Shown: piece after piece, positions 43,562 through 53,112 of the stretch
Layout: every line of letters starts with the position of its first letter
How positions within the stretch are numbered: the first letter of the stretch is position 1
DNA from: JBBDSH01 sp040905045
Lineage (GTDB): Bacteria; Pseudomonadota; Gammaproteobacteria; Eutrophobiales; Eutrophobiaceae
DNA length: 64,000 bases
Direction: 5' to 3'
NCBI GenBank assembly: GCA_040905045.1
Contig: JBBDSH010000073.1
Location: 32,974-96,973, forward strand
Notes under the pieces: model-generated
The model's input: only the letters and a program-made list of their open reading frames with translations
What the model was told of the DNA's origin: nothing
The model's database searches: none
Made by a program: the position numbers and the translations under genes

Positions 43562-44545
43562 ATGAGTGTGATTGAAAACCTGGATATTACGGATTCCGCC
43601 CTGCTGGTTATCGATATGCAGAACGCCTTCTGTCACAAGGAAGGCACACTGGGACAGTCGGGACTGGATACCGACCACCTCGGTTCCATCATACCGGGAG
43701 TACGCGAGGTCATCGAAAACTGCCATGAGGCGGGCATGCCGGTTGTCTGGACCGTCCAGGAACACTTTGAACAGGATCGCCGGCGTGCCAGAAAGCGCCT
43801 GCCGTCGCATACATCCAAACGCAAGGGTGTGTCCGCCATCGCCGGAAGCTGGGATGCGCAGATCATCGATGAACTCCAGGATCTGGTGACCAATCCCGGC
43901 CATGTCATACGCAAGCATCGTTTCGGCGGTTTCTATGAAACCCGCTTGCAGATATTGCTGGAACAGCTCGGTGTCAATACATTATTCATCACCGGCCTGA
44001 CTGCCAATGCCTGCGTTGAAACAACCATCCGTGAAGCCTATTTGCGCGATTACGACGTGGTTGCCATTGATGATTGTATTTCCGGTGTGCGTCCCGAGTG
44101 GGAGGCCACGGCCAAGGAGGTCTGGAAGCAGTATTTTGGTGTTATCTGTGACCGGAAGGAGTTCAATAGCTGGCTGAAACAACAGATGCAGCCTCACGGC
44201 GTCAGCATCCATCACATTCTGCTGATGGTCAGTGACCTGGAGAAGTCCAAGGATTTCTATTTCAACCTCCTTGGTTTCAAGGAAAGGGTGGGGGCGAAGC
44301 CGCTGCCCGACGGCAGACCGTTTGTTTCCACCCTGCAGGGTCTGGGATTGACGGAAGGCGGACCCGGTGATCGTAAACAGGTCGATCACTTTGCTTTCGA
44401 GATCAGCGATGTCCGGGCAATGAACGACAGGCTGAAGGATGCGGGTGTCGAGTTCGTGCGGGAACTGGGCGACGGTCCGTACGGCCTGGCCATTTACGTC
44501 AAGGATCCGGACGGGCATGTACTGGAATTGTTCGAGATACAGTGA
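43562..44545 (+). CDS. Isochorismatase-family hydrolase fused to a VOC/glyoxalase domain
   Basis: The 327-residue protein joins two complete domains. Residues 1–205 form a cysteine hydrolase with the triad D18 (LLVIDMQNAF), K118 (VIRKHRFGGF) and C151 (TGLTANACVETT), as in N-carbamoylsarcosine amidohydrolase, ureidoacrylate hydrolase RutB and maleamate amidase. Residues 213–327 form a VOC domain with His near 217 (SIHHILLMV), His in VDHFAFE and Glu in LELFE as metal ligands. The fusion suggests deamidation or decarbamoylation followed by a metal-dependent isomerisation or ring opening. It is the last island gene. Confidence 0.88.
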   Translation: MSVIENLDITDSALLVIDMQNAFCHKEGTLGQSGLDTDHLGSIIPGVREVIENCHEAGMPVVWTVQEHFEQDRRRARKRLPSHTSKRKGVSAIAGSWDAQIIDELQDLVTNPGHVIRKHRFGGFYETRLQILLEQLGVNTLFITGLTANACVETTIREAYLRDYDVVAIDDCISGVRPEWEATAKEVWKQYFGVICDRKEFNSWLKQQMQPHGVSIHHILLMVSDLEKSKDFYFNLLGFKERVGAKPLPDGRPFVSTLQGLGLTEGGPGDRKQVDHFAFEISDVRAMNDRLKDAGVEFVRELGDGPYGLAIYVKDPDGHVLELFEIQ

Positions 44546-44580
44546 ATATGAGTGAGGTGTAAGGAGTGAGGAGTGAGGAT
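44546..44580. repeat. GAGTGAGG-type tandem repeats
   Basis: The stretch after the isochorismatase stop reads as near-tandem GAGTGAGG/TGTAAGG units. It marks the island's right edge and belongs to the family at 3504 and 32550. The rest of 44581–44722 shows no riboswitch-like structure. Confidence 0.65.
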
Positions 44581-44722
44581 GCTGCTATCTTCAATTTACA
44601 CGTTACATCGTAGTTACCGTCATTGATTGAATAACCTCAAGAAATGAGGACGGTTTACATATCCGTTGACGCCCGATAAGATACCTTCATCCTGAAGGTG
44701 AAGCCGAAGGAAGTTGAAAACG

Positions 44723-45859
44723 ATGTCTCCCACCGCAAGCAATCCGGCCGAGGCCGCAACATTGCAGCGCACGCCGTTGCATGCCCTGCATATCTCACGC
44801 AAGGCCAAAATGGTGCCTTTCGCCGGGTACGAGATGCCATTGCAGTATGCTAATGGCATCAAGCACGAACACGAACATACCCGCACCAATGCCGGACTTT
44901 TCGATGTCTCCCACATGGGCCAGATCCGTATTCGGGGAGACGGCGCCGATTCCGCGCTTGAAGCGCTGCTCACCGGCGACATCCAGGGACTGCGTGAATA
45001 TTCTCTACGTTATACGCTTTTCACCAACGAACAGGGCGGTATCCTCGATGACCTGATGGTGACCCGCGTCCCGGACGGTCTGTTCCTGGTGGTCAACGCC
45101 GCCTGTAAAGAAAATGATTTCGCCCGCCTGCAACAACATCTCGGCCCGACCTGCGAAACAGAGATGCTGCCGGACCGGGCACTGCTGGCCCTGCAGGGGC
45201 CGGCGGCGGCGACAGTACTGGGTCAAATCAATCCGGACGTCACCGGACTTTCCTTCATGCAGGCGGGCGAGTTTGAGCTGAACGGCCACGCCTGTCTGGT
45301 TTCCCGCAGCGGTTACACCGGCGAGGACGGTTTCGAGATTTCCGTCGCCGCCGATCAGGCGCAAGCCCTGGCCGAGCAACTGCTTGAATTCCCGCAAATG
45401 GATCCGGTCGGCCTCGGTGCCCGTGATTCCCTGCGTCTGGAGGCGGGCCTGTGCCTGTACGGCCATGATCTGGACGAGACGATGACACCGGTGGAAGCGG
45501 ATCTCGCCTGGGCAATTGCGAAAAAGTATCGCCGGAATGACGTAGCGCCGCGGTTTCCCGGCGCCGGCATTATTATGGAACAAATAAAGAACGGTGCCGG
45601 CCGAAAAAGGGTGGGCCTGAAAGCGCAAGGCCGTACGCCGATACGGGAAGGCGCGCCTGTCCTGAATAACGATGACATTGTCGGACGGATCACCAGCGGC
45701 GGCTTCGGCCCGTCCGCGGGCGGCCCGGTGGCCATGGGCTATGTGGACAATCGCTTTGCCGATATCGGCACGGTCCTGCAGGCGGAGGTCCGCAATCGCC
45801 GCCACGAAATACATGTCGCTGAATTACCCTTTATCCAGACCCGTTATCACAAAAACTGA
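44723..45859 (+). CDS. gcvT: Glycine cleavage system T protein (aminomethyltransferase)
   Basis: The protein (378 residues from ATG 44723, with AAGGAAG about 10 bases upstream) has GcvT hallmarks: LHISRKAKMVPFAGYEMPLQY, GLFDVSHMGQI, VSRSGYTGEDGFEI and GLGARDSLRLEAGLCLYG, the last containing a folate-binding acidic region. It transfers the aminomethyl carbon to tetrahydrofolate, releasing ammonia. The TTG at 44714 gives a slightly longer form but is less well placed. It starts the T-H-P operon next to the island, which may supply glycine or C1 units to it. Confidence 0.95.
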   Translation: MSPTASNPAEAATLQRTPLHALHISRKAKMVPFAGYEMPLQYANGIKHEHEHTRTNAGLFDVSHMGQIRIRGDGADSALEALLTGDIQGLREYSLRYTLFTNEQGGILDDLMVTRVPDGLFLVVNAACKENDFARLQQHLGPTCETEMLPDRALLALQGPAAATVLGQINPDVTGLSFMQAGEFELNGHACLVSRSGYTGEDGFEISVAADQAQALAEQLLEFPQMDPVGLGARDSLRLEAGLCLYGHDLDETMTPVEADLAWAIAKKYRRNDVAPRFPGAGIIMEQIKNGAGRKRVGLKAQGRTPIREGAPVLNNDDIVGRITSGGFGPSAGGPVAMGYVDNRFADIGTVLQAEVRNRRHEIHVAELPFIQTRYHKN

Positions 45860-45878
45860 AAGAGGAAGAAGATTACCC

Positions 45879-46250
45879 ATGAGCGAACTCAAATACACCG
45901 AAGACCATGAGTGGATACGGCAGGAGGAAGACGGCAGCCTGACCTTCGGCATCACGGATCACGCCCAGGACAGCCTGGGGGACGTGGTGTTCGTGGAACT
46001 GCCGGAGGCGGGACAGACCCTGAACGCGGGGGAGGAAGTGGCGGTGATCGAATCGGTCAAGGCCGCCGGCGAAATCAAGCTGCCCGTCTCCGGTACCGTC
46101 ATAGAAGTCAATGACGCCCTGTCGGACAAACCGGAACTGGTGAATTCGGACCCGCTGGGGGAGGGCTGGTTCTTTCGTCTCAAACCGGATGACACCAGCG
46201 CGCTGGATGACCTTATGGATGAAGAGCAATACAAGGCTTTTATCGAATGA
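45879..46250 (+). CDS. gcvH: Glycine cleavage system H protein
   Basis: From ATG 45879 (AGAGGAAG upstream) the protein is 123 residues and has the lipoyl-carrier signature VIESVKAAGEI, with the lipoylated lysine at about residue 61. It shuttles the aminomethyl group between GcvP, GcvT and the dihydrolipoyl dehydrogenase. The usual SVKAAS reads SVKAAG here, a mild variation. It lies 19 bp after gcvT and its end overlaps the gcvP start by four bases (ATGA at 46247). Confidence 0.96.
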   Translation: MSELKYTEDHEWIRQEEDGSLTFGITDHAQDSLGDVVFVELPEAGQTLNAGEEVAVIESVKAAGEIKLPVSGTVIEVNDALSDKPELVNSDPLGEGWFFRLKPDDTSALDDLMDEEQYKAFIE

Positions 46251-49163
46251 ACACATTGACGGAAAAACGTCTGCCACTGGAAGCGCTGGAGATGCGCGGC
46301 GATTTCGTGCGCCGGCATATCGGTGCCGACCGCCACCAGATCGCGGACATGGTCCGGGAACTGGGTTTTACGCAACTGGAAGAACTGGCCGATGCGGTCG
46401 TGCCCGGGGACATCCGTTCGGATCGTTCCCTGGATGCGATAGGCACCATCAGCGAACGCGAGGCATTGACGAAACTTCGCCGCATGCGCGATCGCAACCA
46501 GGTGAATATCTCCATGCTGGGCATGGGCTATTACGGCACCGTCATGCCGGCGGTGATCAAACGCAATGTGCTGGAGAATCCGGCCTGGTATACGGCCTAC
46601 ACACCCTATCAGGCCGAGATCAGCCAGGGTCGCCAGGAGGCCTTGCTGAATTTCCAGCAGATGATCATGGATCTCACCGGCATGGAGATCGCCAACGCTT
46701 CTTTACTGGATGAGGGCACCGCCGCGGCGGAAGCCATGGCCATGAGCCGGCGCATCAACAAGAAAGGCGGCAATACCTTTATTGTCGATGCCGGTTGTCA
46801 TCCGCAGACCATAGCCGTGGTGAAAACCCGGGCGCATTACTTCGGCTTCGATGTGGTGGTCGGCGATGCCGGTGCCGAACTGGCGAACCATGATGTGTTC
46901 GGCGTTCTGGTCCAGTACCCGGATACCTACGGTCATGTTCGCGACCTTCGCCCGCTCATTGAACAAGTCCACAAGAAATCGGCTCTCGTGACCGTCGCCG
47001 GCGATCCCCTGGCCCTGGTGTTACTGGCATCGCCGGGGGAGATGGGCGCCGATATCGTCATCGGCAACAGCCAGCGTTTCGGCGTGCCCCTGGGTTACGG
47101 CGGCCCCCATGCCGCCTTTTTCGCCACCCGCGAGCAATACACCCGGCAGATGCCCGGGCGCATGATCGGCGTGTCCGTGGACAGCCACGGCGAGCCGGCC
47201 CTGCGCATGGCCCTGCAGACGCGCGAGCAGCACATCCGCCGCGAACGCGCCACCAGCAATATCTGCACCTCGCAGGTGCTGCTGGCGGTGATCGCCAGTT
47301 TCTACGCCATCTACCATGGCCCGGAAGGCCTGGGCCTCATTGCCCGGCGGGTGCACCGGCTGATGCAGATCCTGGCGGCGGAATTGGAGGCCATGGGGTA
47401 CGAGGTGGTGACGCGGGACTACTTCGACACCATTACCGTGCGGGTGCCGACGCGGGCGCGGCGACTGGCGGCCAAGGCGCGGGAATCGCGCATCAACCTG
47501 CGCGTCATCGACGCCGATCATTTGGGCATTGCCTTCGACGAAACCACGCGCCGGGGGGAATTGCGCGCCGTCTGGCGGGTGTTCGCCGGTGAACAGCGGG
47601 AAGAACTCAATATCACGGACGTGGATGCCCGGGTCGAGGAATGCATCCCGGAGACGCTCCGGCGCCGCAGCGCCATCCTCACCCATCCGGTGTTCGAGCA
47701 GTATCATTCGGAGACGGAACTGATGCGCTACATGCGCTGGCTGTCGCGCCGCGACATCGCTCTGGATCGCTCCATGATCCCGCTCGGCTCCTGCACCATG
47801 AAACTGAACGCCGCCACGGAACTGCAGGCGCTTTCCTATCGCGAGTTCAGCGCCATCCATCCCTTTGCGCCGCTGGACCAGGCCCAGGGTTACCAGCAGT
47901 TGTTCGAGGAGTTGGAAGGCCAGTTGTGCGAACTGACCGGCCTGTCCGCCTTTTCCATGCAGCCCAACGCCGGTTCCCAGGGCGAATACGCGGGTCTTCT
48001 GGTGATCCGCAAATACCAACAGGTGCAGGGGGAAGGGCAGCGCAATATTTGTCTGATCCCGGCTTCGGCCCACGGCACCAATCCGGCCAGCGCAGTCATG
48101 GCGGGCCTGAAAGTGGTGGTGGTGAAGTGTGATGAGCAAGGCAATGTGGATGTCGCCGATCTGGAAAAGAAGGCGACCGAGCACCGCGATCATCTGTCCG
48201 CTCTGATGGTGACCTATCCCTCCACCCACGGCGTGTTCGAAACCGCCATCCGCGATATCTGTCGCATTATTCATGACAACGGCGGGCAGGTGTACCTGGA
48301 CGGCGCCAACATGAACGCCCTGGTGGGCCTGTCCTGGCCGGCGGAGTTCGGGGCCGATGTCATGCACATCAACCTGCACAAAACCTTCGCCATTCCCCAC
48401 GGCGGCGGCGGTCCGGGCATGGGGCCTATCGGCGTGAAGGAACACCTGGCGCCGTACCTGCCGGATCATCCCTGTGTCGACGGCGTCAACCCGGCCGTCG
48501 GCCCGGACGGCACTATCGGTACCATTGCCTCGGCCCCCTGGGGATCGGCCAGCATCCTGACCATTTCCTGGGCCTACATCGCCATGATGGGCGGTGAGGG
48601 TCTGCGCCGGGCGACGTTGATCGCCATTTTAAACGCCAACTACATGGCCCAGCGACTGGCGCCGTATTATCCCATCCTGTATACGGATAAAAACGGCCGT
48701 GTCGCCCACGAATGCATCATCGATCTTTCCGGTATCCGCGAATCCTGCGGTATCAGTGTCGATGACGTGGCCAAGCGGCTCATCGACTACGGCTTCCACG
48801 CCCCGACCATGTCCTTCCCGGTACCGGACACATTGATGATCGAACCCACGGAAAGCGAGAACAAGCGCGAACTGGATCGTTTCTGCAACGCCATGATCGC
48901 CGTCCGCAAAGAAATTGAAGCGGTGGAACAGGGCCGCGTGGACAAAGACAACAATGTACTGAAAAACGCCCCGCATACCCACAAGATGCTCATCGCCGAT
49001 GACTGGGACCGGCCCTATAGCAAAGCCCAGGCGTTTTACCCGCTGGATTACATCCGCGATGATAAATACTGGCCGCCGGTGGGCCGCATCGACAACGCCT
49101 ACGGCGATCGCAACCTGTTCTGCAGTTGCCTGCCGGTGGAGGAGTACGACAAGGCGGCGAATG
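46247..49163 (+). CDS. gcvP: Glycine dehydrogenase (decarboxylating), P protein; 3' end in gap
   Basis: About 972 codons are visible before the assembly gap, the normal full length of a homodimeric single-chain GcvP. The PLP lysine lies in NLHKTFAIPHGGGGPG (about residue 709), and the C-terminal signature DNAYGDRNLFCSCLPVEEY is present. The enzyme decarboxylates glycine and loads the aminomethyl group onto GcvH-lipoate. The stop codon must lie within the first few bases hidden by the N run, so the gene is probably intact. The reading frame continuing past the N's is an artefact. Confidence 0.95.
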
Positions 49164-49263
49164 NNNNNNNNNNNNNNNNNNNNNNNNNNNNNNNNNNNNN
49201 NNNNNNNNNNNNNNNNNNNNNNNNNNNNNNNNNNNNNNNNNNNNNNNNNNNNNNNNNNNNNNN
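49164..49263. other. Assembly gap of exactly 100 N
   Basis: One hundred consecutive N's, a standard placeholder for a scaffold gap of unknown size. Anything between gcvP and the esterase gene, including further glycine-related genes, could be missing here. Confidence 0.99.
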
Positions 49264-49420
49264 GGTTGAGCGTTGTTTGCGAAACCCACCTTGAATTGTC
49301 TGTTAATGGCGATTGGTGGGTTTCGCGCTGCCGCGCTCTACCCACCCTACAAACCTGCAACCCTTTCGGTTTATTGCCGGGATGAAACCATGGAAGTAGG
49401 AGGCGCGCCCCCGCGCCGAT
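49264..49420. repeat. Dispersed intergenic repeat after the gap
   Basis: GGTGGGTTTCGCGCTGCCGC and TCTACCCACCCTAC at about 49315–49350 form the well-known self-complementary type of intergenic repeat (GGTGGGT/ACCCACC). A related piece, CGAAACCCACC, lies at about 49281–49291. Such a repeat beside the gap probably caused the assembly break. No gene was seen here. Confidence 0.6.
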
Positions 49421-50398
49421 TCATTCCCGCCGTGAGCCCCGGATTTCCGGGATCCGTTCCGCGGAATCCAAAGACATGATTGCCGGGCGTGATTCAAGAA
49501 TGCCCTGATTAAACAGGAATCGCTCCATCAGGTAAAACGACATCACAAAATCCATCCGGCTTGTTTGCGTCCGCAGATGCGGACGCTGTGCCAGGTAGGC
49601 GGCGCTGTTGTAGAAGTGATGGCCGCGATCCAGGAAAGGGATCAGTTCACAGGCATTACCAAGCGCGCGCATATCCTTGGCAAAGCGTTCTATGCTTGCA
49701 TAGGGTATCCATTCGTCGGCTGTGCCGTGCATGATGATGACCGGCGGCATGTCTTTCTTCAGATTCCTTGCAGGAGAGTATTTTTTCCCCTCTCCCATAA
49801 ACAGTGACAGTCCTTCTTCATCGTTGTAGCCGTCGCTGGTTGTATCAACGACTGTGGAGAACAGGATCAGGGCGTCGGGAATGGCCGTCGCCGACATATC
49901 CTCCAGCTCGTCATTAAAACGTTCTTTAAAGATCGATGCCGCCAGGGCGATGTGCCCGCCGGCGGAGGCGCCGGCCGCGGCGATCCGGTCCGGGTCAACA
50001 TTGAAACGATCCGCATTGGTCCTCAGCCAGCGGATAACGGATTTTGCATCACGAATGCCGTCAAAGGGCGTGGCGTTGTAACCTTCCTTGACGCGGTATT
50101 CCGCCAGCACGGCGACCAGGCCGTGGTCGCTGAGCAACCGGGCCTGTGTTTCGAATTGTCTGACCGAGCCCGCCATCCAGCCGCTGCCGTGAAAGAAAAC
50201 GACCGCGCCTCTGCGCTTGTGACTTGCCTCTGTTTCCGGAGTGAATACGAAGACGGGTAAATCGAATCCATCCACCTGCTTGTAAATGAATTTTTGTGTT
50301 CCCGCTATCCGGGGTTCGTGGTTGCCGCCGCTGTCCGCCCGCGTACTGAAGGCCAGCAGCAGGAAAATTAACAGGCATATGTGAAATGGTAATCGCAT
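49421..50398 (-). CDS. Exported α/β-hydrolase (esterase/lipase-like)
   Basis: The 325-residue protein has a signal peptide (MRLPFHICLLIFLLLAFSTRA). Its hormone-sensitive-lipase-like hydrolase fold shows the oxyanion loop FFHGSGW (about residues 68–74), nucleophile elbow GASAGGH (about 142–148, Ser), HGTADEWIPY for the acid and the His of FLDRGHHFY. It would cleave an ester or related bond in the periplasm. The substrate cannot be told. It is transcribed from the same strand and lies 19 bp downstream of the DamX-like gene, but a functional link is not apparent. Confidence 0.85.
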   Translation of the reverse strand: MRLPFHICLLIFLLLAFSTRADSGGNHEPRIAGTQKFIYKQVDGFDLPVFVFTPETEASHKRRGAVVFFHGSGWMAGSVRQFETQARLLSDHGLVAVLAEYRVKEGYNATPFDGIRDAKSVIRWLRTNADRFNVDPDRIAAAGASAGGHIALAASIFKERFNDELEDMSATAIPDALILFSTVVDTTSDGYNDEEGLSLFMGEGKKYSPARNLKKDMPPVIIMHGTADEWIPYASIERFAKDMRALGNACELIPFLDRGHHFYNSAAYLAQRPHLRTQTSRMDFVMSFYLMERFLFNQGILESRPAIMSLDSAERIPEIRGSRRE

Positions 50399-50417
50399 TA
50401 TCGCGGAGCCGGGTTAT

Positions 50418-52100
50418 TCATTGGTACGCACCGGCGAAACGTTGCTGCTTTTCATCCAGTTCTTCAATAATGTCCCCCAGCGGGCGCGGCCAGGGTTGCA
50501 GCCTGCGTAATTCTTCCGGCAGTTCGGCAGCGGCCCGCGCGGCGCTGTCCGAATCCGGATAGAGGCCGTAGTAAAGACGGTAGCGGGGTTGCCCCGACGG
50601 CGTGTAGTTGGTGAAACCGGATAATTCTTCCGGCAGGTCCGGAAGACCGGTTACGAGTCTCCTTACATTTTCCAGTTCGCCGGCGGAAATGATCTGCAAC
50701 AGAACCGAATGCCGGGGCCGGGTTCGCAGCCAGTCTTCTCCGCGAATCTCCCGGGTCCATTCCACCGGTTCTTTCAGATCGAAAACGTACGCTTGTCGCG
50801 GAGAGGCCGCAACGGGCGACTCCTCGGGCCGGGACAGCGGCGAGGGTGAAGGGGATGGTGATGCTGTGGCCGGCCGGGCCGGGACATTGTTGTCTGTGGT
50901 TGCTGTCGTCGATTCACCGGGCGGGGGTTCCTGTCGGGGAGCGTCGGCTTGCCGCTCCGGGACTGCTTTGCCGGTGTCCGCTGTTTCTGTTTCGGTCGCT
51001 GCGGTATCCCCTGTTGCGGTTGTTGTTTCGGGAAACGCGTCGGCCTTGGCAACTGTGAGGTTTTTCCCCTTTGCTGCCGATGGTTCGTTCTCCGCATCGA
51101 CTCTCAAACTGACGGATACTTTTGTCGGGATAGTTTCTTTCCTGACCGGCAACACAGGATCCGATTCCCGTTCCGGTTTTGCCTTTGTCGTGAACATTGC
51201 AGCGGTTTCACTGGCTTCCGATGACGACTCCGCGGGAACACCCGCCATGCCGGTCACGCCGGTTTCGGGCAGGAACTGGTAACCCGTGACGGCAGACAGC
51301 AGCACGACCGCCGCGGCGACTGCCTTGCCGCCAAACTTTCGTGCAGGGGAAGTCTGAATCGCCTGCCGGGCCAGGTAATTGATGCCGCCCGGCAGTCCGC
51401 CGGAGCCGAAGTAAATATGTTGAATGGTTTCTTCGGTAAAGGGATCGTTTTTAATATGACCGTAGGAGAGGATGCGGTGGCGAATGTATTCGCCGGTCTG
51501 TGTTTCGCTGAGAGCCGGCAGGTGAATTTGATAACAGCCTGTTTCACCCGCTTCGTCCATGATCCCCGCTTCATGAAGTCGATCAACAATGTTGTCTTCG
51601 GCAAAGAGCACGAACCGGAACGTGGTCACACCGTGGCATACCTGCGCCAGTTCAGAAATGAATTCGAGACTGTCCGCCGACAGAAGGTGTGCGTTGTCAA
51701 TGACGGCTACAGGGACATGTTCGTGGTTCGCGGCCTGTTCCAGGAACACATGCAATCCGTCAACGGCGTTGTCCGCTAGCATTTCCGGCGACCACTCGGC
51801 CAACAGGGCTTCAGCCAGATCCGGATGCGGCATGTCCTGGCGTGCCTGTATACGAGCCGCCAGCCACTGGCCGTCCAGCATGGTTTCAACATGATGGCAC
51901 AGACGGGATTTGCCGGCGCCGCGCGGGGCGCTGACGATTATTAACCGGACTCCGTCATGAATCCATTCCCGTATTCGTTTCAGTCTCTTTTCGAGTTCGG
52001 GCGTCAGGTACAGGACATCATCGATACCGGTAACGGGGAACGGATCGCCGCCGAGACCGAGTCTGCGGTAATATTGACTATGCGAGGCTTTTCCTTTCAT
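50418..52100 (-). CDS. DamX/ExeA-like AAA ATPase with SPOR domain
   Basis: The 560-residue protein has an N-terminal ExeA-like ATPase (about 1–245; SAPRGAGKSRL Walker A, PVAVIDNAHL Walker B). A single membrane helix follows at about residues 265–283 (AVAAAVVLLSAVTGYQFL), then a long low-complexity Pro/Thr/Glu periplasmic linker (about 285–440) and a C-terminal SPOR domain (about 475–550). SPOR domains bind denuded septal peptidoglycan and DamX acts at the division site. Fusion of a complete ATPase to the SPOR part is typical of gammaproteobacteria. Confidence 0.85.
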   Translation of the reverse strand: MKGKASHSQYYRRLGLGGDPFPVTGIDDVLYLTPELEKRLKRIREWIHDGVRLIIVSAPRGAGKSRLCHHVETMLDGQWLAARIQARQDMPHPDLAEALLAEWSPEMLADNAVDGLHVFLEQAANHEHVPVAVIDNAHLLSADSLEFISELAQVCHGVTTFRFVLFAEDNIVDRLHEAGIMDEAGETGCYQIHLPALSETQTGEYIRHRILSYGHIKNDPFTEETIQHIYFGSGGLPGGINYLARQAIQTSPARKFGGKAVAAAVVLLSAVTGYQFLPETGVTGMAGVPAESSSEASETAAMFTTKAKPERESDPVLPVRKETIPTKVSVSLRVDAENEPSAAKGKNLTVAKADAFPETTTATGDTAATETETADTGKAVPERQADAPRQEPPPGESTTATTDNNVPARPATASPSPSPSPLSRPEESPVAASPRQAYVFDLKEPVEWTREIRGEDWLRTRPRHSVLLQIISAGELENVRRLVTGLPDLPEELSGFTNYTPSGQPRYRLYYGLYPDSDSAARAAAELPEELRRLQPWPRPLGDIIEELDEKQQRFAGAYQ

Positions 52101-52346
52101 GCCTGCTCTGTGAAGTTCTTATCTGTTATAAATGAGGTATAAACAAAGGCGCCTGAACGGCACCGTGCCCTGTCTGTATTGTACTCCTTGCCGGAACAGG
52201 TATCGATTATACAATGTCTCGGCAAGGCGGCCGGATCGAACAACAGCCGCCTGCAGACAGGGCATCACCGGGGTTGATGCCACGGTTTTTCGCCCATATC
52301 AGATCCGGTGAACGACATTCATGACAACCACGAGGGCAGCAGGACC

Positions 52347-52868
52347 ATGCAACTGAAAAACAAACGTATTGCCGTACTGGCGGAAAACAATTATGAACCG
52401 CGGGAACTCTGGTGCCCGCGTTACCGGCTGGAAGAAGAAGGCGCCGAGGTACACATCCTGGGCACCGGCGCCGCCGCGTACAGCAGTAAACAGGGGCTGG
52501 AGGTTCAGGTCGATCACAACGTCGCCGACGTCAAGGCGGAAGACTACGACGGCGTTGTCATTCCCGGCGGCTACGCGCCAGACGCCATGCGCCGGCACAA
52601 ACCGCTGATCGATTTCGTCAGGAATCTTTTCGATCAGGGCCGTGTTGTTGCGTATATCTGTCACGCCGGCTGGGTGGCGGCATCGGCGGATATCGTGCGC
52701 GGCAAACGCGTTACGTCCTTTGCCTCCATCCGCGATGACATGGTCAATGCCGGGGCCGACTGGGTGGATGAGCCGGTGGTCCGCGACGGCAACCTCATCT
52801 CCAGCCGCGTCCCCTCGGACCTGCCCGCTTTTCACCGCACCCTGATCGAAGCCCTGGCGGAGGGATAG
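52347..52868 (+). CDS. DJ-1/PfpI family protein
   Basis: The 173-residue protein (start at ATG 52347 before MQLKNKRIAVLAENNYEPREL) has the class I glutamine-amidotransferase-like fold. The nucleophile cysteine lies in VAYICHAGWVA and an acidic residue in LAENNYEPRELW. The family includes glyoxalase III-like and protein deglycase-type enzymes, and some are called proteases historically. It is cytoplasmic. The frame reaches back to 52308, but the added 13 residues are not conserved. Its stop abuts the palindromic element at 52868. Confidence 0.88.
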   Translation: MQLKNKRIAVLAENNYEPRELWCPRYRLEEEGAEVHILGTGAAAYSSKQGLEVQVDHNVADVKAEDYDGVVIPGGYAPDAMRRHKPLIDFVRNLFDQGRVVAYICHAGWVAASADIVRGKRVTSFASIRDDMVNAGADWVDEPVVRDGNLISSRVPSDLPAFHRTLIEALAEG

Positions 52869-53102
52869 CCACAGAGAGCTTGCCCCGGACTTGATCCGGG
52901 GACACAGAGGGACACAGAGAAGACATGATGGTGATTATTCACCGTCATACCGGAAATTCCGGAGGAATTATCCGGTATCCATGTTTCGTTTATCCATGAC
53001 TGGATGCCGGATAGCGCAAACGGCGCGCTTCCGGCATGACATATTCACACACTCTGTGATCTCTGTGTCCCCGGATCAAGTCCGGGGCAGGCTCTCTGTG
53101 GC
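52868..53102. repeat. 235-bp palindromic element with 42-bp inverted ends
   Basis: The ends 52868–52909 and 53061–53102 are inverted copies with one mismatch (GCCACAGAGAGCTTGCCC… at the left). The middle has its own inverted pair (ACCGTCAT, ATCCGGTATCC) and the motif CCGGACTTGATCCGGG. These words are shared with the 406-bp element at 24751. It occupies the gap between PfpI and the convergent protease and may also stop transcription from both sides. No coding frame is seen. Confidence 0.75.
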
Positions 53103-53112
53103 AAATCTGTTT

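Noticed and set aside
44546..44722. Glycine riboswitch upstream of gcvT
   Set aside because: No tandem glycine aptamer core could be found; the visible sequence is short repeats and a plain leader.
47021..48469. 482-codon minus-strand frame opposite gcvP
   Set aside because: The plus strand is unmistakable gcvP; the antisense frame has no family features.
49264..49294. Continuation of gcvP beyond the N run
   Set aside because: GcvP already has its normal length and C-terminal signature before the gap; the residues after it are in a known type of intergenic repeat.
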